A stretch of 49,870 nucleotides of DNA. Origin: Mycobacterium paraffinicum. Its GTDB lineage: Bacteria > Actinomycetota > Actinomycetes > Mycobacteriales > Mycobacteriaceae. The stretch's first letter is position 1. Each line of letters begins with the position of its first letter. The position numbers and the translations under genes were made by a program. The stretch is from the NCBI RefSeq assembly GCF_001907675.1, contig NZ_MPNT01000039.1, positions 1-49,870 of the forward strand, written 5' to 3'. The notes beneath the pieces are model-generated. The model saw only the letters and a list, made by a program, of their open reading frames with translations, ran no database searches and was not told the DNA's origin. Below, in pieces: positions 17,568-26,535 of this stretch.

Positions 17568-18422
17568 ATGTCGGCTCCGCCCCTGTTCCGCCTTGTCGGC
17601 GAGCGACGGGTGTCGGTGGTGCGCGACGCCGCCGCCGTGTGGCGGGTGTTCGACGAGGATCCCGTCGGGTCGTGCATGGTCGCGGCGCGGGTGGCCGACC
17701 ACGGCATCGACCCCAACTCCATCGGCGGCGAACTGTGGACCGTGCGCGGCGCGGAAGAGTCGCTGTGCTTCGCCGGCGCCAACCTGATCCCGTTGCGCGG
17801 CGCCGCGGCCGACATGGACGCCTTCGCCGACGAGGCGATGAGCGGAACCCGCCGCTGTTCGTCCCTGGTCGGCCGGGCCGACCTGGTGATGCGGATGTGG
17901 GAGCGGCTCGAGTCGGCGTGGGGCCCGGCCCGTGACGTGCGCGATCACCAGCCGCTGCTGGCGCTGTCGCGCCATCCCAACTGCGACATCGACGCCGGGG
18001 TGCGGCAGGTCCGGCCGGACGAGCTGGACGCCTATCTGGTGGCCGCCGTGGACATGTTCATCGGCGAGGTGGGCGTCGACCCCCGGATCGGTGACGGCGG
18101 TCGCGGATACCGGCGCCGGGTGGCCAGCCTCATCGCGGCCGGCCGCGCGTGGGCCCGCTTCGAGCACGGCCAGGTCGTCTTCAAGGCCGAGGTGGGTTCG
18201 CAGTCGCCGGGCGTGGGCCAGATCCAGGGGGTGTGGGTGCACCCCGAGTGGCGGGGCCTGGGCCTCGGCACCGCAGGCACCGCGACGGTGGCCGCGGTGA
18301 TCGTCGGCAGCGGGCGCACCGCCAGCCTCTATGTGAACAGCTTCAACACCGTCGCCCGCGCCGCGTACGCCCGGGTCGGCTTCACCGAGGTGGGCACCTT
18401 CGCGACGGTCCTGCTGGACTAG
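17568..18422 (+). CDS. GNAT acetyltransferase (Rv2867c-like)
   Basis: 284 aa. The N-terminal half (1-145, with VWRVFDEDPVGSCMVAARV) is a DUF4081-type partner domain. The C-terminal half is a GNAT fold: QIQGVWVHPEWRGLGLGTAG is the acetyl-CoA-binding motif A (R/Q-x-x-G-x-G/A), and LYVNSFNTVARAAYARVGF is motif B. It should transfer an acetyl group to a small molecule or protein; the target is unknown. The relative lies after ispG in M. tuberculosis too. Confidence 0.85.
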   Translation: MSAPPLFRLVGERRVSVVRDAAAVWRVFDEDPVGSCMVAARVADHGIDPNSIGGELWTVRGAEESLCFAGANLIPLRGAAADMDAFADEAMSGTRRCSSLVGRADLVMRMWERLESAWGPARDVRDHQPLLALSRHPNCDIDAGVRQVRPDELDAYLVAAVDMFIGEVGVDPRIGDGGRGYRRRVASLIAAGRAWARFEHGQVVFKAEVGSQSPGVGQIQGVWVHPEWRGLGLGTAGTATVAAVIVGSGRTASLYVNSFNTVARAAYARVGFTEVGTFATVLLD

Positions 18423-18436
18423 CTTCCTGGGCGAGC

Positions 18437-18482
18437 GTGCGGCTGGCCGCACACTCGGCATCGAACGTGCGGCTAGCCGCAC
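18437..18482. repeat. Two GTGCGGC palindromes in 30-bp spacing
   Basis: GTGCGGC-TG-GCCGCAC at 18437-18452 and GTGCGGC-TA-GCCGCAC at 18467-18482 stand 30 bases apart with partly matching flanks. They follow the GNAT stop by 15 bases and could serve as a double terminator. Confidence 0.7.
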
Positions 18483-18564
18483 AGCCGGCACGGAGCGGCC
18501 GGCCCAATGCGTGCATAACGGTCGGGTCTCGGTGTGTCGACGCCGGTGCGCCCGCCGCGCTTCA

Positions 18565-18579
18565 TAACATCTGTACCAA
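18565..18579 (+). promoter_or_regulatory. -10 element close to the PBP start
   Basis: TAACAT (18565-18570) ends eight bases before ATG 18579, and no Shine-Dalgarno is visible. A leaderless or near-leaderless message is likely. Confidence 0.35.
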
Positions 18580-20405
18580 TGGTCACAAAAACCCCACTGG
18601 TAATCGTGGCGGCCGGATTGCTGCTTGCGGCCGTCGCGATGTCCGGGTGCACCCCGCGGCCCGACGGCCCCGGCCCGGCGGCCGAGAAGTTCTTCGCCGC
18701 CCTGGCGATCGGCGACACCGCCACGGCCGCCCAACTCAGCGACAACCCCAACGAGGCCCGCGAAGCGCTCAACGCGGCGTGGGCGGGGCTGCAGGCGAGT
18801 CACCTCGACACGCAGATCCTCAACGCCAAGTACGCCGAGGACACCGGCACGGTCGGCTACCGCTTCACCTGGCACCTGCCCAAGAACCGGACCTGGACCT
18901 ACGACGGCCAGCTGAAGATGGCGCGCGACGAGGGCCGCTGGGAGGTTCGGTGGACCACCACCGGCCTGCACCCCAAACTGGGCGAGCACCAGACGTTCGC
19001 GTTGCGCGCCGACGCGCCGCGCCGCGCCTCGGTCAACGAGCTCGGCGGCACCGACGTGCTGGCGCCGGGCTACCGCTACCACTACACGCTGGACGCCACC
19101 CAGGCAGGAACGCCGCAGTCGCTCAGCTTCACCACCCACACGATCGTCGACGTGCTGCGGCCGTTCAACGACACGTTGACCGATCCGCAGCTGCTCGCCG
19201 AGCGGGCCAGCTCGTCACCCAACCCGGTGGACCTGGGCGTCACGCTGCTTCCCGCCGACAACGACAAGATCTTTCCCGCGATCGGCCGGCTGCCCGGCAT
19301 CGTCGTCACGCCACAGCCCGAAATGCTGCCCACCGACCCGCATTTCGCGCCGGCCGTCATCGGCGAGGTGAAGAAGGCCGTGATGGACCAGCTCGACGGC
19401 CAGGCGGGCTGGCGGGTGGTCAGCGTCAACCAGAACAACGTCGACGTGGCCGTGCTGCACGAGGTCGAGGGGTCGCCGGCGCCGTCGGTGTCGATCACGC
19501 TGGACCGGGTCGTGCAGAACGCCGCTCAGCGCGCGGTGGACAACAAGGGCGGCAAGGCGATGATCGTCGTGATCAAGCCGTCGACGGGGGAGATCCTCGC
19601 GATCGCGCAGAACAAGGGCGCCGACGCCGACGGCCTGCCGGCCACCAACGGCCTGTTCCCGCCGGGGTCGACGTTCAAGATGATCACGGCGGGCGCGGCC
19701 ATCGACCGCGACATGGCCACGCCCAACTCGATGTTGGGCTGTCCGGGCCACATCGACATCGGGCACCGCACGATTCCCAACTACGGCGGCTTCGACCTCG
19801 GCGTGGTGCCCATGTCCCGCGCGTTCGCCAGTTCGTGCAACACCACGTTCGCCGAGCTGAGCAGCAGGATGCCGCCCCGTGGCCTGACTCAAACGGCCAC
19901 CCGCTACGGCATCGGGCTCGACTACACCGTTGACGGCCTGACCACCGTGACCGGGTCGGTGCCGCCGACGGTGGACCTAGCCGAGCGCACCGAGGACGGC
20001 TTCGGCCAGGGCAAGGTGCTGGCGAGCCCGTTCGGCATGGCGCTGGTGGCGGCCACGGTCGCGGCCGGCAAGACCCCGGTGCCGCAGCTGATCGCCGGCC
20101 GCCCGACGACCGTCGAGGGCCCGGACGTCCCAGACACCCCGATCAGCCCGAAGATGGTCGACGCGCTGCGGCCGATGATGCGCCTGGTGGTGACCAACGG
20201 GACCGCCAAGGAGATCAACGGCCTTGGCGAGATCTACGGGAAGACCGGTGAGGCCGAGTTCCCTGGCGGATCGCACTCCTGGTTCGCCGGGTACCGGGGC
20301 GACCTGGCCTTCGCCGCGCTGATCGTCGGGGGTGGCAGCTCGGAGTGGGCGGTGCGGATGACAAAATTCATGTTCGAGTCCATGCCGCCGGGCTACCTGG
20401 CCTGA
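18579..20405 (+). CDS. Penicillin-binding lipoprotein (Rv2864c-like)
   Basis: 608 aa. A lipoprotein signal ends in a lipobox with Cys at residue 24 (AVAMSGC). An NTF2-like MecA_N domain (about 30-150) precedes a PBP dimerisation region and a transpeptidase domain with all three motifs: SxxK in GSTFKMI, SxN in SSCNTTF, and KTG in YGKTGEAEF. It cross-links peptidoglycan outside the membrane and is a likely beta-lactam target. Length matches Rv2864c (about 603 aa). Confidence 0.93.
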   Translation: MVTKTPLVIVAAGLLLAAVAMSGCTPRPDGPGPAAEKFFAALAIGDTATAAQLSDNPNEAREALNAAWAGLQASHLDTQILNAKYAEDTGTVGYRFTWHLPKNRTWTYDGQLKMARDEGRWEVRWTTTGLHPKLGEHQTFALRADAPRRASVNELGGTDVLAPGYRYHYTLDATQAGTPQSLSFTTHTIVDVLRPFNDTLTDPQLLAERASSSPNPVDLGVTLLPADNDKIFPAIGRLPGIVVTPQPEMLPTDPHFAPAVIGEVKKAVMDQLDGQAGWRVVSVNQNNVDVAVLHEVEGSPAPSVSITLDRVVQNAAQRAVDNKGGKAMIVVIKPSTGEILAIAQNKGADADGLPATNGLFPPGSTFKMITAGAAIDRDMATPNSMLGCPGHIDIGHRTIPNYGGFDLGVVPMSRAFASSCNTTFAELSSRMPPRGLTQTATRYGIGLDYTVDGLTTVTGSVPPTVDLAERTEDGFGQGKVLASPFGMALVAATVAAGKTPVPQLIAGRPTTVEGPDVPDTPISPKMVDALRPMMRLVVTNGTAKEINGLGEIYGKTGEAEFPGGSHSWFAGYRGDLAFAALIVGGGSSEWAVRMTKFMFESMPPGYLA

Positions 20406-20435
20406 ACTGCCCGGTCCCGGGGGGCCCAACAGCGG

Positions 20436-20449
20436 TAAATTTGCGAGCA
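20436..20449 (+). promoter_or_regulatory. -10 element for a leaderless DUF1707 transcript
   Basis: TAAATT (20436-20441) ends seven bases before ATG 20449; no ribosome site is visible. Confidence 0.4.
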
Positions 20450-21033
20450 TGACCGATACCGGCGGGGACATGCTTTCGCTACGGGTCTCCGACGCCGACC
20501 GGAACGGCACGATGCGCCGGCTGCACAACGCCGTCGCGCTCGGCCTGCTCGACATCGACGAGTTCGAGCAGCGCTCGACCCAGGTGTCCTACGCCCGCAC
20601 CCGAAGCGAGCTGGACGGGCTGGTCGGTGACCTGCCCGGGCCGGGCGCGTTCGTCTCGTCCGCCGCCGACCGGGTGGAGTTGCGTGGCTGGGCCGGCTCG
20701 CTCAAGCGCCACGGCGAGTGGACGGTGCCGACCCGGCTGGCGCTGGTGCGCCGGCTCGGCTCGGTGCACCTCGACCTCACCCGGGCCCGGTTCGCGGGGC
20801 CGGTGGTGATCATCGAGCTCGACATGCGGTTCGGCTCGGTGGAGGTCCGGTTGCCCGACGGCGCCAGCGCGTCGATCGACGACGTCGAGGTCTACGTCGG
20901 CAGCGCCAGCGACCGCCGCAAGGGCGCGCCCGGCGAGGGCACGCCGCACGTCGTGTTGACGGGCCGGGTGGTGTGCGGGTCGCTGATCATCCGCGGGCCG
21001 CGGCGCTCGCTCCTACGCCGCCGCTCGGGCTGA
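20449..21033 (+). CDS. DUF1707 domain protein (Rv2862c-like)
   Basis: 194 aa. Residues 8-60 are a DUF1707 (SHOCT-like) module: LRVSDADRNGTMRRLHNAVA, LGLLDIDEFEQRSTQVSYAR and TRSELDGLVGDLPG. The C-terminal part (75-185) is a beta-rich domain like the cell-wall-active-antibiotic-response fold (VIIELDMRFGSVEVRLPDG, VVCGSLIIRGPR). No membrane helix is present. The function is unknown. Position between the lipoprotein PBP and map matches M. tuberculosis. Confidence 0.85.
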   Translation: MTDTGGDMLSLRVSDADRNGTMRRLHNAVALGLLDIDEFEQRSTQVSYARTRSELDGLVGDLPGPGAFVSSAADRVELRGWAGSLKRHGEWTVPTRLALVRRLGSVHLDLTRARFAGPVVIIELDMRFGSVEVRLPDGASASIDDVEVYVGSASDRRKGAPGEGTPHVVLTGRVVCGSLIIRGPRRSLLRRRSG

Positions 21034-21046
21034 TCGCGCTTTGCGT

Positions 21047-21120
21047 GTGAGCCAGCGGCGTTGCGCGTGAACTGGCGGCGGCGATTGTGAAGCTGTGGCG
21101 TCCCACGCTCACACTCCAAG
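21047..21120. repeat. 70-bp dispersed repeat, copy 1
   Basis: This starts 14 bases after the DUF1707 stop. It shares the core ACTGGCGGCGGCGAT and AGCTGTGGCG and roughly 80% of bases (by eye) with 22436-22506, same orientation. The rest of the gap (21121-21278) shows no gene. Confidence 0.75.
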
Positions 21121-21278
21121 CAGTAGATTCAGACGCCGCGATGTGCGCACGTTCATCAGCCCGGCGACGAACTGCGCATGGATCATTCGCCCACCCGAAG
21201 CGTTTTGCCGGTAATGCCAATTCCGGACCGGGGCTCGGCAGAGCAACCTTGTTGATCCTGGTATCGCGGGGAACAGTC

Positions 21279-22298
21279 TTAGTGCTCGAACACCAGCAGC
21301 GGCTTGCCCCCATGAGCGGGAGCCTCGGCCAAATCGACTGCCTCGCTGAAGTTTTCCACGGGGATGGGCTGGCCCTCCGGCACGCGCAGCGCGCCGCTGT
21401 CGGCGAGCTGAACTGTCCGGTTGATCGTTTCGGCTGTCCGATCCTTCGGGGATTCGGTCAACCAGCGGAACAGCCAGAACCCCCGAACTGTCTTGGTTTC
21501 GTAGATCAGTGAGCGCGCGAAGATCGGCACGGTGAGCTTGTCGGGATCGGTCTGGCGATGCGTGGACAGCGCGCCGTAGACGACCAGCTCACCGCCCGGC
21601 GCCAGCGCGCGCGACACGTCCGCGCCCACCTGACCGCTGACACAGTCGATCGCCTTGGACACGCCGTCGTGGCCCGCTATTTCGGCCACCCGCTCGCGCA
21701 GGTCCTCGTCCTCGGTGCAGATCACCGCGGTGCCCCCGGCCGCGAGGATCTCCCCGACCGCGGATCGACGGCGAACCACGTTGAGCGTCTTGAAGCCGAC
21801 GTGCACTCCGAGTTGGATGACCGACCGGCCCACGATTGAACCGGCCGCGGTCTGAAGTAGCCATTCACCCGGTTGAACATCAAGCTCATCGCCGGTCAAG
21901 ATCACCGCGGTGAGCGGATTACTGAGAATTTGGGCGGCCGTGGAATTGCTCATGCCCGCAGGAACAGGCAGGACCCGCGAGGCATCGGCGACAACGTATT
22001 CCTGCCACGTGCCCGTCACTCCGACCGTCATGACGCGCTGTCCGACGATCAGACCGTCCGCACCGGCACCAAGTTCGTCGATCACACCGACGGATTCGAT
22101 TCCGGGCACCGCGGGGAACTCCGGGGTGAACCCGTACCGGCCGCGGATGGTGTGCAGATCGCTGGCCTCGACAGGTACCGCTGACACCCGGACGCGGACC
22201 TGGCCGGGACCGGGCTCCGGAATCGGGCGGGTCTGCAGTTTCAGGACCTCGGTCGGTTCGCCAACCCTGTCGGCGACGAGGGACCGCATCGCTCGCAT
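21279..22298 (-). CDS. Zinc-type alcohol dehydrogenase-like oxidoreductase (MDR family)
   Basis: 339 aa from ATG 22298 (an ATG three codons later also fits). The GroES-like domain (1-120) has PGPGQVRVRVSAVPVEASDL and PGIESVGVIDELGAGADGL. The Rossmann part has LQTAAGSIVGRSVIQLGVHV and a C-terminal IPVENFSEAVDLAEAP. The usual catalytic-zinc Cys and GHE motif are absent (VEASDLHT, PGIES), which points to the zinc-free trans-2-enoyl reductase/quinone-reductase branch (MECR-like). It should use NADPH to reduce an enoyl or quinone substrate. I recall no counterpart between the DUF1707 gene and map in M. tuberculosis, and the gene is flanked by the two copies of a 70-bp repeat, so insertion is likely. 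Confidence 0.85.
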   Translation of the reverse strand: MRAMRSLVADRVGEPTEVLKLQTRPIPEPGPGQVRVRVSAVPVEASDLHTIRGRYGFTPEFPAVPGIESVGVIDELGAGADGLIVGQRVMTVGVTGTWQEYVVADASRVLPVPAGMSNSTAAQILSNPLTAVILTGDELDVQPGEWLLQTAAGSIVGRSVIQLGVHVGFKTLNVVRRRSAVGEILAAGGTAVICTEDEDLRERVAEIAGHDGVSKAIDCVSGQVGADVSRALAPGGELVVYGALSTHRQTDPDKLTVPIFARSLIYETKTVRGFWLFRWLTESPKDRTAETINRTVQLADSGALRVPEGQPIPVENFSEAVDLAEAPAHGGKPLLVFEH

Positions 22299-22435
22299 CG
22301 TCCTGACGCTCCTTCGGTCGATCAGGGGCCGAATACTGGCGCTAGCGGTAATGCTGCCACGGCGGCGCGGTTTCTCGGGGTCTGGTTTCGAGACTTCGGC
22401 GAAGGTCTGGTGAACCCGCCGAGGCCATTCATCGC

Positions 22436-22506
22436 GTGAGCTGATGGCATTGCGTGTGCACTGGCGGCGGCGATCGTGGAGCTGTGGCGCCCGCTCACGC
22501 TCAAAG
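22436..22506. repeat. 70-bp dispersed repeat, copy 2
   Basis: This matches 21047-21120 in the same orientation, with the core ACTGGCGGCGGCGAT followed by GTGGAGCTGTGGCG. It ends about 50 bases before the map start. With copy 1 it brackets the dehydrogenase gene. Confidence 0.75.
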
Positions 22507-22543
22507 CCGCTGACACACCCGAGCTGCGCCAAGCGAACGCGGT

Positions 22544-22557
22544 TAAGCTGGTCGGCA
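22544..22557 (+). promoter_or_regulatory. -10 element for a leaderless map transcript
   Basis: TAAGCT (22544-22549) ends seven bases before ATG 22557, with no Shine-Dalgarno. It supports 22557 over the longer in-frame ATG at 22476. Confidence 0.45.
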
Positions 22558-23414
22558 TGCCTGCTCGCACCGCGCTTTCCCCCGGAGAGTTGTCCCCAAC
22601 TCTGCCGGTGCCCGGCCGCATCCCCCGCCCGGAATACGCCTGGAAGTCCAGCGTGCGCGAGGGCAGCGAGCCGTGGGTGCAGACGCCGGAGGTGATCGAG
22701 AAGATGCGGGTCGCCGGCCGGATCGCGGCGGGCGCCCTGCAGGAGGCGGGCAAAGCCGTGGCGCCGGGGGTGACGACCGATGAACTGGACCGGATCGCCC
22801 ACGAGTACATGATCGACCACGGCGCCTACCCGTCGACCTTGGGCTACAAGGGCTTCCCGAAGTCGTGCTGCACGTCGCTCAACGAGGTCATCTGCCACGG
22901 CATCCCCGACTCGACGGTGATCGCCGACGGCGACATCGTCAACATCGACGTCACGGCCTACATCGACGGGGTGCACGGCGACACCAACGCGACGTTCCTC
23001 GCCGGCGACGTCTCCGAGGAGCACCGGCTGCTGGTGGAGCGCACCCGGGAGGCGACGATGCGCGCGATCAACGCCGTCAAGCCGGGACGGGCGCTTTCGG
23101 TCGTCGGCCGCGTCATCGAGGCCTACGCGAATCGGTTCGGCTACAACGTGGTTCGCGACTTCACCGGGCACGGCATCGGCACCACGTTCCACAACGGCTT
23201 GGTGGTGCTGCACTACGACCAGCCGTCGGTGACCACCATCATGCAGCCGGGCATGACATTCACCATCGAACCGATGATCAACCTCGGAAGCCTGGACTAC
23301 GAGATCTGGGACGACGGGTGGACCGTGGTCACCAAGGACCGCAAGTGGACCGCGCAGTTCGAGCACACCCTGCTGGTGACCGACACCGGCGTCGAAATCC
23401 TCACCTCCGTTTAA
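22557..23414 (+). CDS. map: Methionine aminopeptidase, type I
   Basis: 285 aa, equal to M. tuberculosis MapB (Rv2861c). About 40 residues (with [11 protein letters not shown], an SH3-binding-like extension) precede the pita-bread fold. Metal ligands are visible as [19 protein letters not shown] (two Asp), [11 protein letters not shown] (His), FTIEPMI (Glu) and QFEHTLLVT (Glu). It removes initiator Met from nascent chains. cobQ starts 15 bases after the stop and is probably co-transcribed. Confidence 0.96.
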   Translation: MPARTALSPGELSPTLPVPGRIPRPEYAWKSSVREGSEPWVQTPEVIEKMRVAGRIAAGALQEAGKAVAPGVTTDELDRIAHEYMIDHGAYPSTLGYKGFPKSCCTSLNEVICHGIPDSTVIADGDIVNIDVTAYIDGVHGDTNATFLAGDVSEEHRLLVERTREATMRAINAVKPGRALSVVGRVIEAYANRFGYNVVRDFTGHGIGTTFHNGLVVLHYDQPSVTTIMQPGMTFTIEPMINLGSLDYEIWDDGWTVVTKDRKWTAQFEHTLLVTDTGVEILTSV

Positions 23415-23429
23415 GAGAGCCATGAACCC

Positions 23430-24941
23430 TTGAGCGGGGCGCTGCTGGTCGCCGGCACCAGCTCCGACGCCGGGAAATCGGTGGTGGTCGCGGGCCTGTG
23501 CCGGTTGCTGGCGCGCGGCGGCGTTCGGGTGGCGCCGTTCAAGGCGCAGAACATGTCCAACAACTCCGTGGTCACCGTCGAGGGCGGCGAGATCGGCCGG
23601 GCACAGGCATTGCAGGCGCGGGCGGCGGGGCTGGAGCCCAGCGTGCGGTTCAATCCGATCCTGCTCAAGCCGGGCAGCGATCGGTCGTCGCAGCTGGTGA
23701 TCCGGGGCCAGGTCGCCGATTCGGTCACGGCGGCAAGCTATGTGGAGCATCGCGACCGCCTCGCGGGGATCGTCGCGGACGAATTATCCGGCCTGCGTGA
23801 CGAATTCGATGCCGTCATCTGCGAAGGCGCTGGCTCGCCAGCCGAAATTAATTTGCGTGCCACGGATTTGGCCAACATGGGCCTGGCCAGGGCCGCGGAC
23901 CTGCCGGTGATCCTGGTTGGTGACATCGACCGCGGCGGGCTGCTCGCCCACCTGTTCGGGACGGTCGCCGTGCTCGATCCCGACGACCAAGAGCTGATCG
24001 CCGGCTTCGTGGTCAACAAATTCCGCGGCGATCCCGCTCTGCTGGAACCCGGGCTGCGGCAACTGCAGGCGATGACCGGGCGCCCGACCTACGGGGTGCT
24101 GCCGTACTCCGACGAGTTGTGGCTGGACGCCGAGGACTCGTTGTCGGTGGTCGCGCACCGCATCGTCGGCACCCCGGCGCCGCCGCGCGGGCGCCAGTGG
24201 CTGCGGGTGGCCGCGATCCGGCTGCCCCGGATCTCCAACTCCACCGACGTCGAGGCGCTGGCGTGCGAACCGGGCGTCGTCGTGCGCTGGACCACCGACT
24301 CCGCCGACCTGGCCGACACCGACCTGGTCGTGATTCCCGGGAGCAAATCCACCGTCGCCGACCTGGCCTGGCTACGCGACGGCGGCCTGGCCGACGCGAT
24401 CACCGCGCACGCCGCGGCCGGCAAGCCGGTGCTGGGAATCTGCGGGGGCTTCCAGATGCTGTGCCGGCGCATCGACGACACCGTGGAGTCCGGGGCGGGC
24501 AGCGTCGCGGGGCTGGGGCTGTTGAACGCGGATATCGCCTTCGGCGAGGCCAAGGTTCTGCGTCGCTGGCCACGGCCGCTCGCCGGCTACGAAATCCATC
24601 ACGGCCGGGTGTCGCGCTGCGCCGAGGCGAGCTGGTTCGGCGCGGAGGCCGGGCGCGACTGCGAACCGCACGGCCTCGCGCGGGGCGCGGTCTTCGGTAC
24701 CCACTGGCATGGCCTGCTCGACAACGACGACTTCCGCCGCGCCTGGCTCACCGGCGTCGCGGCCGCAGCGGGCCGCGGCGGGTTCGTCGTCGCCCACACC
24801 GACGTCTCCGCGCGACGCGACGCCCAGCTGGACACGGTCGCCGATCTGCTGGCCGACCATCTCGACATCGACGCGGTTCTCGGCCTGCTCGACGGTCCGC
24901 GGCCACGCCGACCACACATCGCAACCCAGTTGCGGCCGTAG
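23430..24941 (+). CDS. cobQ: Cobyric acid synthase
   Basis: 503 aa from a TTG start (no ATG/GTG fits the N-terminus [20 protein letters not shown]). The ATPase domain continues [29 protein letters not shown] and [13 protein letters not shown]. The glutaminase domain has the nucleophile Cys in [11 protein letters not shown] and the His in [11 protein letters not shown]. It amidates adenosylcobyrinic acid a,c-diamide four times to cobyric acid in B12 synthesis. In M. tuberculosis, as I recall, cobQ1 lies elsewhere (Rv0255c), so its place after map is a local difference. Other cobalamin genes are not in the window. Confidence 0.93.
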   Translation: MSGALLVAGTSSDAGKSVVVAGLCRLLARGGVRVAPFKAQNMSNNSVVTVEGGEIGRAQALQARAAGLEPSVRFNPILLKPGSDRSSQLVIRGQVADSVTAASYVEHRDRLAGIVADELSGLRDEFDAVICEGAGSPAEINLRATDLANMGLARAADLPVILVGDIDRGGLLAHLFGTVAVLDPDDQELIAGFVVNKFRGDPALLEPGLRQLQAMTGRPTYGVLPYSDELWLDAEDSLSVVAHRIVGTPAPPRGRQWLRVAAIRLPRISNSTDVEALACEPGVVVRWTTDSADLADTDLVVIPGSKSTVADLAWLRDGGLADAITAHAAAGKPVLGICGGFQMLCRRIDDTVESGAGSVAGLGLLNADIAFGEAKVLRRWPRPLAGYEIHHGRVSRCAEASWFGAEAGRDCEPHGLARGAVFGTHWHGLLDNDDFRRAWLTGVAAAAGRGGFVVAHTDVSARRDAQLDTVADLLADHLDIDAVLGLLDGPRPRRPHIATQLRP

Positions 24942-25048
24942 GGGGTTCACGGTATGAGCACGCACCACCATCGAATTTACGGCGACGCAAAACCCGTTGG
25001 GCGCGCACGGAATTCGACAAATCCTCGCGCGCGCACGCCGAACCGCTG

Positions 25049-25061
25049 TAGCGTGCGTTAA
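25049..25061 (+). promoter_or_regulatory. -10 element for a leaderless transcript
   Basis: TAGCGT (25049-25054) ends six bases before ATG 25061. It is the same hexamer and spacing as at amiC. Confidence 0.45.
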
Positions 25062-25621
25062 TGCCCTCAATGATGACCACGCTCGACGGGTTCCCCGTCC
25101 CGGTGGCGGTGGCTGGTCCCGAGCAGGGCGTCGTGGTGGTCATCCTGGGGGACGAGGAACGCGTTCCCGCCGCGTACGACGCGGTCTGCGAACGTCTGCA
25201 CACGGCATCGCTGCGGACCGTTGTCATCGGACTCGACGCGCGCCTGACCCCCAAGTCGGTGATCGGCATCCTCGACGCGCTGGGAATCGGCTGGGCCGTG
25301 GTGGTGGGCGACCGCGCCGGCGGCGACCTGGCCTGGGAATTGGCGGCGACGAAGCTGGGCCGGTTCGTCGGCCTGGTCGTGATCGACCGCGGGCACCCGC
25401 GGGCGGCCGACCGCGACGGTGTGGTTCGCGACGGCCACTGCCCGCCGGTGGAGATCGGCACCACCGTGCTGGTCAGTTCTCCGGCGGCGCGCGCGGTGGC
25501 CCGCGCCAGCCAGCAGTACGTCTACGCGGAATACCGCGTGGTGCACCTGGGGAGGCGCACGGTGCAGGAGTCGACGGCACAGTTGGCCGCCGAGATCGTG
25601 CTGCGCACCAGTACCTGGTAA
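25061..25621 (+). CDS. Alpha/beta-hydrolase-like protein, short
   Basis: 186 aa. The sequence alternates beta strands and helices as in an alpha/beta hydrolase: GVVVVILGDEERVPAAYDAV, LRTVVIGLDARLTP, GWAVVVGDRAGGDLAWELAA (where GDRAGG stands at the nucleophile elbow, with Asp-Arg in place of the usual Ser), and LVVIDRGHP. The GxSxG serine is missing and the length is well below the family norm, so it may be a non-catalytic or regulatory relative. No transport signal is seen. It is not clearly in an operon; cobQ ends 119 bases upstream. Confidence 0.6.
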   Translation: MPSMMTTLDGFPVPVAVAGPEQGVVVVILGDEERVPAAYDAVCERLHTASLRTVVIGLDARLTPKSVIGILDALGIGWAVVVGDRAGGDLAWELAATKLGRFVGLVVIDRGHPRAADRDGVVRDGHCPPVEIGTTVLVSSPAARAVARASQQYVYAEYRVVHLGRRTVQESTAQLAAEIVLRTSTW

Positions 25622-25791
25622 GCCGACCAGGCGCGCCGAAGGCTCACTCGCACAAGCGCTTTGCCGGCCGCTCCGCGCACCGTCGAGCGCGGGCGGCACC
25701 GATCAGCCCGGGGCGGTACCGTGTCGAACGGAGCCCGGAGCGCCTGCGCTGAGCGGTCGCTCGACATGAAATCGGGAAAGGACGCGCGGTT

Positions 25792-26535
25792 GTGAACGCC
25801 CCAGGGCGCCCGGTGGTGGGCCTGACCTCATACCTGGAGCGGGTCCGGACCGGGATCTGGGACATGCCCGCGGGCTACCTGCCCGCCGATTACTTCCAGG
25901 GCGTCGTCATGGCCGGCGGGGCCGCGGTATTGCTGCCACCCCAACCGGCGGAACCGCAGACCGTCGGTTCGATCCTGGACGGCCTGCACGCCCTGGTGAT
26001 CACCGGCGGCTACGACCTGGACCCCGCCGGGTATGGCCAGCGCCCGCATCCGAGCACCGACCGGCCGCGCGCCGACCGCGACGCCTGGGAGTTCGCATTG
26101 TTGCGCGGCGCGCTGGACCGGGGCTTGCCGGTGCTGGGCATCTGCCGCGGCGCGCAGGTCCTCAACGTGGCGCTCGGCGGCACGCTGCACCAGCACCTGC
26201 CCGACGTCCTCGGCCACGACGGCCATCGCGCGGGCAACGGCGTGTTCACGAAATTGCCGGTGCGCACGGTTGCGGGCAGCCGGCTGGCCGCTCTGGTGGG
26301 GGAGTCCACCGCCGCGCTGTGTTACCACCATCAGGCGATCGACAAGGTCGGCGAGGGCCTCGTGGTCAGCGCCCGGGACTCCGACGGCGTGGTCGAGGCG
26401 CTGGAGCTGCCCGGTGACAGCTTTGTCCTTGCGGTGCAATGGCATCCGGAACAGTCCCTGGACGACATGCGCCTTTTCGCCGCGATCGTGGACGCCGCGC
26501 GGTCCTACGCGACCGCGCGAGCTGAGCGCGGCTAG
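25792..26535 (+). CDS. Class I glutamine-amidotransferase-like hydrolase (PuuD-like, Rv2859c-like)
   Basis: 247 aa from GTG 25792, after a GGAAAGGA site. Begins PGRPVVGLTSYLERV. The catalytic Cys is in LGICRGAQVLNVALGG and the His-Glu pair in VQWHPEQS. This is the peptidase C26 family, as in gamma-glutamyl-GABA hydrolase of polyamine breakdown. In M. tuberculosis the relative follows glnA4 and precedes an aldehyde dehydrogenase; here glnA4 and those partners are absent, so the pathway context is lost. Its 3' end overlaps the convergent PPE gene by 4 bases. Confidence 0.85.
   Translation: MNAPGRPVVGLTSYLERVRTGIWDMPAGYLPADYFQGVVMAGGAAVLLPPQPAEPQTVGSILDGLHALVITGGYDLDPAGYGQRPHPSTDRPRADRDAWEFALLRGALDRGLPVLGICRGAQVLNVALGGTLHQHLPDVLGHDGHRAGNGVFTKLPVRTVAGSRLAALVGESTAALCYHHQAIDKVGEGLVVSARDSDGVVEALELPGDSFVLAVQWHPEQSLDDMRLFAAIVDAARSYATARAERG

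Noticed and set aside
21047..22506. Insertion sequence or transposon around the dehydrogenase gene
   Set aside because: The flanking copies are direct and diverged, no transposase is present, and no inverted ends or target-site duplication were seen.
22299..23750. N-terminal extension of the dehydrogenase through map and cobQ on the minus strand
   Set aside because: The GroES-like domain starts at 22298 with a ribosome site; the extension is antisense to map and cobQ.
24955..25062. 35-codon frame (starts MSTHHHRIY) between cobQ and the hydrolase-like gene
   Set aside because: No ribosome site or relatives known to me; it overlaps the -10 of the next gene.
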